Below are positions 59,401 through 64,000 of a stretch of DNA of 64,000 bases, in pieces. The position numbers and the translations under genes were made by a program. Source of the DNA: Phoronis australis (lineage: Eukaryota; Phoronida; Phoronidae); NCBI GenBank assembly GCA_002633005.1, contig NMRA01000009.1, positions 579,456 to 643,455 of the forward strand, read 5' to 3'. How positions within the stretch are numbered: the stretch's first letter is position 1; each line of letters starts with the position of its first letter. The notes under the pieces are model-generated. The model worked only from the letters and a program-made list of their open reading frames with translations. It was not told the origin of the DNA and made no database searches.

Positions 59401-62400
59401 CCCTGTGGTGATGTTAACTGTCAACTGATACCCAGTGTTTCACTCTGCTGAATGTGTTTCATGTCACTGTGATAGCAATCTATTTTCATAACAACAACAT
59501 CCAACTGGGCTTCTCTGGACAGAGCACCCTATGCAAACTCTGTAAAATAAATAGAATTAGTAATTCATGCCATTACATAATCACTGTTATTATTTCAGTG
59601 GGTCATGCCAAGAACCAAGCCATCCAACAGAGCAGTGGCCACTTTCTTTGTTTTTTGGATGCAGTATGTATGTCTCTTTAATATCCCCTTATAGTATACG
59701 CCCAAAATTCGTAATTCCCTGTCATGATGGCTGAGTACAAGCGTAATGTAGCAGCATGGCAGCTATGTGCAGCGAGTTATGTACTGTCATGGCAGCTATG
59801 TGCAGTGAGTAATGTACTGTCATGGCAGCTATGTGCAGCGAGTTATGTACTGTCATGGCAGCTATGTGCAGCGAGTTATGTACTGTCATGGCAGCTATGT
59901 GCAGCGAGTTATGTACTGTCATGGCAGCTATGTGCAGCGAGTTATGTACTGTCATGGCAGCTATGTGCAGCGAGTTATGTACTGTCATGGCAGCTATGTG
60001 CAGCGAGTTATGTACTGTCATGGCAGCTATGTGCAGCGAGTTATGTACTGTCATGGCAGCTATGTGCAGCGAGTTATGTACTGTCATGGCAGCTATGTGC
60101 AGCGAGTTATGTACTGTCATGGCAGCTATGTGCAGCGAGTTATGTACTGTCATGGCAGCTATGTGCAGCGAGTTATGTACTGTCATGGCAGCTATGTGCA
60201 GCGAGTTATGTACTGTCATGGCAGCTATGTGCAGCGAGTTATGTACTGTCATGGCAGCTATGTGCAGCGAGTTATGTACTGTCATGGCAGCTATGTGCAG
60301 CGAGTTATGTACTGTCATGGCAGCTATGTGCAGCGAGTTATGTACTGTCATGGCAGCTATGTGCAGCGAGTTATGTACTGTCATGGCAGCTATGTGCAGC
60401 GAGTTATGTANTCTGTTCACTTTGAGCTTGTAGTGTATACATGGTACTATATCGGTAAAGCAATGACTTCTGAGAAAAATTACATTTTAGATGGACTGTA
60501 TTCTTTCATTTTTATGCACCAACTTATGTAGTGGCAATTTTGTTTTACTTTGTGTTTGCCTTGATATCTACCAAGTTCCATGATGGATGTTCATGACATT
60601 TGGTATATAATTAACTATGGTGTAGTCAATAGCACTGGACCTGTTACAAATGGATTTGACATGTTGCGCCTTCTAGTGCCCTTTCTATTGTTTTTGTGTC
60701 CTTTGTTGTCAGCCTCCTTATCTTCCAAAGCTCTTGAATAATCACGATGGAAGATGATGTGGTTGTTCCCATTGAGTAGTGCATTTGTGGCTTGCTTTGC
60801 ACCCCCTATAGACTATTAATTTAATTTACTGGCTCCTTTAGTGAGAGTGTTAAAAATAATGATCATGTCATGTGTTTGCGCTGTATGCAATGTTATGTTT
60901 ATATTAATGCTCCATGTTGCTCTTGGCTTGTTAATATATTGAAAGTTTTGTAATAATTTTTGTTAGAGTCTTCTATAAAAACTGGAGTCTTGTTGTCAAA
61001 TTTGCAAATGCTTATCATTTTCAGGATGATGTTATGGATGAAAAAAGAATTGAGTTAGAGTACCGTGCTAGTCAGCTGTATCCAAATGCTGTGAGTATTG
61101 GACTGTAAAAATAGTTATACCATTGACATGCATTTAATAACTGATTTTGGCCATACATTTTTTTCTTAAAGGCTTATCTGAATTATGATTCCCATTTGTT
61201 GTTGCTATTGAAGAAATCTTACTAAAAACAAATTTGATAATCAAAGTAGTTCAATCAAGAATACTTGAATGGAATGTGGTCATTTCCTGTAAATTGTTTG
61301 CCCAGACACTCTCATTTTGAATGAGGAAAGGTAAACAGGCGTGGGGAACAGTACTTTTCATTTCACATGCTCTAACTTACCCGCTGTAAGCCGTTGACTA
61401 CATCTGCACTTGATGGTTAAAGCTTCACAGTTCATTTGTAGTCAACTTTTGTGTCTAGACATAGAGTTTTTCATTAAATGCCACCTTAATTAGTGTCCCT
61501 CATCACATGCATATTGTTATGTAATCCACTCCAAGGTCCTGCCCCCTGGTGGGATGATTGGCCTTGTTGTATGTCTTATCTTCAATCATGGATATATGCT
61601 CCATTTATTACTGCATAACTCATACCCATGTCACTACTGTTCTTTGGCCCCTGGTCTGTGCATTAAACATTTCTTGTGTAGATATTTAAGGTTGTACAGT
61701 TTTATGCAGAATATTATTACTATTGTTGCAATTTTGAGATAACTAGGTCAAGTTAGAAACCAGGTAACCACCCCGGTATGGGCACCAGATTGTGAAATGT
61801 ACTGTTGTAAACCATTTACATACTTGCATGTATTTGTTAGTAGAGAGCAGTCCCTTTATTATACCTATGTTTGTATGTGTTTTTGAAGTTGTTTTCAGAT
61901 GATTTGATCTGTATGTGTTCACGGAGAGTTTTTTCAAAAAGATAAACCATATATCTGTTTTGAAGTTCGTATCTAACTTTTGAATTGTAATGAGTTAGTG
62001 ATGTGTTGCTATAAAGTGAGAATTCTAGACAAGGAGTAAGATTTTTATGATAATTTAACTTTTGGGCGCCTACAGCACACCCTTATTTTACACTCAAAGT
62101 TCATTTATTCTCTGTGTCGGATTACACACTTAAAACACATGACCATTTTTTAGTTCTCACCTTTTTGCCCACATCAATCACTTGATTACCACACTGTTCT
62201 CCCATAATGCCAAGTGGCCCCATCGTTAGCCAATAGCACCTGTTGTTAGAGGCATGATATATTCTGTCACTGTCTGTCAAACTCAGCATTTTGCTGGAAC
62301 ACGAGTGTGCTTCTGACACACGAGCAGACGGTGTTTGCACCTTGTTCCCAGGCAATGATGGCAATTATCAGTTGTTTCTTTAAACGTGTTTGCAACAACA

Positions 62401-63992
62401 TCGCTAATTGATTTCTAATAGTCATTTTGTATTTGGTCCTTTTGCTAGACTAGTTTTCTTGTGAGTTAAACAAAACCTGCACTCATGTTTATGTAACTGC
62501 AAATGTAAAATAACTTTGATATTTATATTTTCACCAGTCTATGGTTTAAATATAACCACTTAGTTTTTCCTGTGTTATTACATTTCACATCTTGGTTTTG
62601 GTCACCAGTCATCTTGACATCCTCTTTATTTTTATCTACATGCTACACTGATAATTAAGTCAGAATTGCAAAATTCAAATGGGAATGAATTAAATTAAAT
62701 TTGCTGTGCCAGTTATCTTGCCACTGAAGCAATCAATGAACCCTGGTGAGAATTGCCAACTTATAAAATGCATCATGTTTTTATAGATAGTGTTGTATGT
62801 GGTGTTAAGTGTTTCAGCTGTATAATGGAGTACTCTTTTTGCTTATGCATTTTTGTTAATGTTTGCAGAAAAGTTATGATTTTTATTTATTTTGTACTTC
62901 TTTTGTATTGTGTTATTACCACTGTGTTCAGAGCCCCATGGAGAACAATCAACTGACTGATTACATCACCCTCGCTTAACACACTGATGTGAATAAATGA
63001 ATTTTGTTTTACATTTGTGTACTGCCATGATGTAATTATTTGAAAATTCGTATCAGGTAATAAATAAAAAATCACATCTTAAGGGTTTTGTGGTATACTG
63101 TAATCTTTGACATTTGACCTTTATGTTGTTAATTGCTCATGTTTAGTGCAAACTCATAACAATTTCCCAGCTTGTACACCTGTTTACCATCATTACTGTC
63201 AGCTAGGGATTAGACTGACTTATCTCTGATTATCTACCAATGATATCAACCTGGCGCCCATTAATAACCCCATCACTCTGTGAACTGCCACCAGATCAGT
63301 CCACAGTCTACTTTAAATGGATTAGATTATGCCATTTCTCTAACATTTTTCTGAGAAAATTATTTTGAAACTTTCATCCAACATTTTTTGTTAAAAAGTA
63401 CTACTGTATTTGCATAGTGGGTGATATTTGAATTGGGAACTTAAAAAATAGGAGTGATTGTTTAGCTGATAACCTTTATGTTTACCTGAATGTGGGTGTT
63501 GACCTGAATGAGGATGTTGACCTGAATGCGGGTGTTTACCTGAATGAGGGTTTTACCCTGAATGGGTGTAACCTGAATGTGGGTGTTGACCCGACCGAGG
63601 TTGTTAACCTGAATGTGGGTGTTGTCTTGGATGTGGCTATTGACTTGAATGTGGATGTTAACCTGAATGTCCGTGTTAACCTAGTACTGGATGTTAACCT
63701 GAATGTCGGTGTTAACCTAGTACTGGATGTTAACTCAAGCATGATGTGTTTGAGTTGTTTTCCTGATTAAATACGGAACGGAACGTTGTGAAATTGAGAG
63801 CAAACTGTTGTGTCAGAAATAAGATTTATCTTTAACATTGTGTCGACAGTCGACTCTGTATGACTGTCTACTGGCAACATGTTTTGGGTTTTTTAGATTG
63901 TTGGCTGTGGTTTTATTCGCCAACCTGTGAATTCAACTGAGCGTTACACCAAATGGGCCAACAGTCTTTCTCAAGAGCAACTTTATACTCAA
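47431..63992 (+). CDS. B3GNTL1: B3GNTL1-like family 2 glycosyltransferase, 5' part (runs off right edge)
   Basis: A predicted GT-A fold glycosyltransferase of family 2, annotated in vertebrates as a beta-1,3-N-acetylglucosaminyltransferase-like protein; its true acceptor is not well established. Exons found: 47431-47445 (start), 49275-49391, 59599-59663, 61025-61090 and 63897-63992, the last with a proper donor (GTAAGT), so more exons lie to the right. Landmarks are [12 protein letters not shown] (N-terminal nucleotide-sugar site), [30 protein letters not shown], the metal-binding LDADDVMD (DxD), and [20 protein letters not shown]. These follow human B3GNTL1 in order. Between 49391 and 59599 one exon of about 33 codons (phase 0 in, phase 1 out) is expected but was not found; an N lies at 56344. 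The gene is head-to-head with meteorin. Confidence 0.9.
47446..49274 (+). other. B3GNTL1 intron 1, 1.8 kb
   Basis: No exon was seen. It holds an 11-bp array at 48473-48553 and a short G-rich tract near 48366-48386. Confidence 0.65.
48473..48553. repeat. 11-bp tandem repeat, about 7 copies
   Basis: Tandem GGTACATTGAT / GGTACATTGAC units. Confidence 0.92.
49275..49391 (+). CDS. B3GNTL1: B3GNTL1 exon 2 (GT2 N-terminal motif)
   Basis: The acceptor is GTTTATTGCAG and the donor is GTTAGT. 39 codons: [20 protein letters not shown], then [10 protein letters not shown] and LSVFNDAST. This is the classic start of family 2 glycosyltransferases and is very close to vertebrate B3GNTL1. Confidence 0.93.
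49475..49850. repeat. 30-bp minisatellite, about 12-13 copies
   Basis: Units contain ATAACCAGTGATGAGTCTTA and TGGTGTCAA with GACTC / GAGTC alternation. Confidence 0.95.
49897..50058. repeat. About 36-bp degenerate tandem repeat, about 4-5 copies
   Basis: Units contain GAGGGTAGACTTCTCTGACT and ACGTATGGTCGT with indels between copies. It begins 47 bp after the 30-bp array, so two unrelated minisatellites are side by side. Confidence 0.88.
50306..50470. repeat. 33-bp minisatellite, 5 copies, each with a CTGCAG|GTGGGT motif
   Basis: Units contain CACTGACTGTACTGCAGGTG and GGTGGGTGTATAG. Four of the five copies carry CAG|GTGGGT; the fifth has GAAG|GTGGGT. The period is a multiple of three, so long frames on both strands are artefacts. 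Confidence 0.95.
52107..54514. mobile_element. Inner TIR transposon nested in the outer one, 2.4 kb
   Basis: The ends CCGTAAACGTTCGGGTTAAC and GTTAACCCGAACGTTTACGG are perfect inverted repeats bordered by TA (52105-52106, 54515-54516). Inside each end lies an array of TTAACCGCCCA / TTAAGCGCCCA motifs at roughly 20-50 bp spacing, in the same orientation at both ends. The centre (about 52300-54250) is CpG-richer and has no recognisable transposase. Confidence 0.78.
53802..53969 (+). pseudogene. Unidentified coding-like fragment inside the inner TIR element
   Basis: From ATG at 53802 the frame reads [20 protein letters not shown], then ELYAENAI, and continues to a stop at about 53969. The first part looks like an amphipathic protein N-terminus and faintly recalls the start of enolase 4 (EIKQxAAExYxEN). 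After AENAI the resemblance ends. It could be captured host sequence or chance. No function is claimed. Confidence 0.3.
55449..55655. repeat. 41-bp minisatellite, 5 copies
   Basis: Units contain CACAATATTTGAACATGCGC and ACCATTGCTCTATGATGTTT with two or three substitutions in total. Confidence 0.95.
56297..56860 (-). pseudogene. Penelope-like reverse transcriptase fragment (degraded)
   Basis: On the - strand one frame contains [20 protein letters not shown], then [13 protein letters not shown] and EIKHIRSAL. Another frame contains [14 protein letters not shown], then [14 protein letters not shown]. These are landmarks of the C-terminal part of reverse transcriptases in Penelope-like elements with a GIY-YIG domain. 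Frame changes and the loss of everything after VVHPK (it runs into a GGTGGGATGTTTGG repeat and an N at 56344) show it is dead. Confidence 0.75.
56344..56395. repeat. 14-bp tandem repeat next to an assembly gap
   Basis: About 3 copies of GGTGGGATGTTTGG follow the N at 56344. The gap may hide more copies or other sequence. Confidence 0.8.
59599..59663 (+). CDS. B3GNTL1: B3GNTL1 exon (AKNQAI...FLCFLDA)
   Basis: The acceptor is TTATTTCAG and the donor is GTATGT. Two bases complete a split codon, then [20 protein letters not shown] and A. It lies 89 bp before the 33-bp array. Confidence 0.92.
59664..61024 (+). other. B3GNTL1 intron, 1.36 kb, half of it minisatellite
   Basis: The 33-bp array occupies 59752-60410 and is followed by an N. 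No exon was seen. Confidence 0.7.
59752..60410. repeat. 33-bp minisatellite, about 20 near-identical copies
   Basis: Units contain CATGGCAGCTATGTGCAGCG and AGTTATGTACTGT. Nearly all copies are identical; variants are confined to the first two or three units. The array ends at an N (60411). All frames on both strands stay open through it, giving repeat peptides that are not genes. Confidence 0.97.
61025..61090 (+). CDS. B3GNTL1: B3GNTL1 exon (DDVMDEKRI, DxD motif)
   Basis: The acceptor is CATTTTCAG and the donor is GTGAGT. 22 whole codons: [20 protein letters not shown], then NA. Joined to the previous exon it completes the LDADD metal-binding motif. Confidence 0.92.
62122..62364 (-). CDS. 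Unrecognised antisense open frame, 80 codons
   Basis: The frame reads [20 protein letters not shown] and continues through [15 protein letters not shown] and [15 protein letters not shown]. After VIDVGKK the - strand reads GTGAGAAC, a plausible donor, so this could be an exon or a transposon relic. I recognise no family. Local composition differs from the surrounding T-rich intron. It may well be non-coding. Confidence 0.2.
   Translation of the reverse strand: MPSLPGNKVQTPSARVSEAHSCSSKMLSLTDSDRIYHASNNRCYWLTMGPLGIMGEQCGNQVIDVGKKVRTKKWSCVLSV
63487..63735. repeat. 18-bp minisatellite, about 13 copies
   Basis: Degenerate units of ACCTGAATGTGGGTGTTG-like sequence; a longer 36-bp subunit is visible in the last third. 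It ends about 160 bp before the last B3GNTL1 exon in the window. Confidence 0.93.
63897..63992 (+). CDS. B3GNTL1: B3GNTL1 exon ([10 protein letters not shown]), last in window
   Basis: The acceptor is GGTTTTTTAG and the donor is GTAAGT. 32 codons including [20 protein letters not shown] and [10 protein letters not shown], matching the IIGCRVRRDP / STERYTRW segment of vertebrate B3GNTL1. Confidence 0.93.
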
Positions 63993-64000
63993 GTAAGTCA

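Larger units (their letters stand above)
49392..59598 (+). other. B3GNTL1 intron region, 10.2 kb (one expected exon not found)
   Basis: It contains arrays at 49475-49850, 49897-50058, 50306-50470 and 55449-55655, the nested TIR elements (51033-54929), a Penelope-like reverse transcriptase fragment (56297-56860) and a gap at 56344. The missing exon should lie somewhere in this span. Confidence 0.65.
61091..63896 (+). other. B3GNTL1 intron, 2.8 kb
   Basis: It holds an unexplained antisense open frame (62122-62364), a GGGCGCCTAC motif near 62064 that recalls the hAT MITE interior, and an 18-bp array at 63487-63735. No B3GNTL1 exon was seen. Confidence 0.65.

Noticed and set aside
59722-60531. 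Long open frames of about 200-240 codons on both strands
   Set aside because: They are all translations of one 33-bp tandem repeat, with identical peptides repeated and every frame open. No start context or homology supports a gene.

Overview
This window is a 64 kb piece of an animal (metazoan) genome. It has long introns with GT-AG boundaries, an AT-rich background, many minisatellites, and remnants of several eukaryotic transposon types. Gene content and repeat style suggest a marine invertebrate, plausibly a non-vertebrate deuterostome such as a hemichordate, echinoderm or cephalochordate. That placement is inference; the sequence does not fix the species. Single N characters at 38716, 56344 and 60411 look like assembly gaps or collapsed repeats.

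Three protein-coding genes can be reconstructed exon by exon, with matching splice phases. (1) The 3' part of a diacylglycerol kinase epsilon-like gene lies on the + strand: six exons between 3058 and 20145, 255 residues, with the 5' end outside the window. (2) A complete meteorin / meteorin-like gene lies on the - strand: four coding exons between 46625 and 24586, 300 residues, with a signal peptide and ten cysteines after it. (3) The 5' part of a B3GNTL1-like family 2 glycosyltransferase gene lies on the + strand: exons between 47431 and 63992, running off the right edge, with one expected exon of about 100 bp not found.

Layout. 1-20.1 kb is DGKE with its introns. 20.1-24.6 kb is the convergent 3' region of DGKE and meteorin. 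24.6-46.6 kb is meteorin. 46.6-47.4 kb is a short head-to-head intergenic region that probably serves as a shared promoter for meteorin and B3GNTL1. 47.4-64 kb is B3GNTL1. In human, METRNL and B3GNTL1 are, as I recall, also head-to-head neighbours, so this looks like a very old gene pair. The three genes act in unrelated processes (phosphoinositide lipid signalling, a secreted neurotrophic/cytokine-like factor, glycan synthesis), so no shared pathway is proposed.

The introns hold most of the unusual material. There is a Kolobok-like THAP/TTAA transposon remnant (3403-6064), two copies of a tRNA-derived SINE, and a hAT-type MITE with an 8-bp target duplication. A Penelope-like GIY-YIG fragment sits between inverted arms that carry hammerhead-ribozyme-like cores. 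A second Penelope-like reverse transcriptase fragment and a nested pair of TIR elements with GCGCCC-rich subterminal arrays lie in B3GNTL1 intron sequence. There are also a dispersed repeat amplified into a satellite in only one of its two copies, a decayed duplicate of a DGKE exon, and about twenty tandem arrays. The largest array is a near-perfect 33-bp array of about 20 copies at 59.75-60.41 kb.
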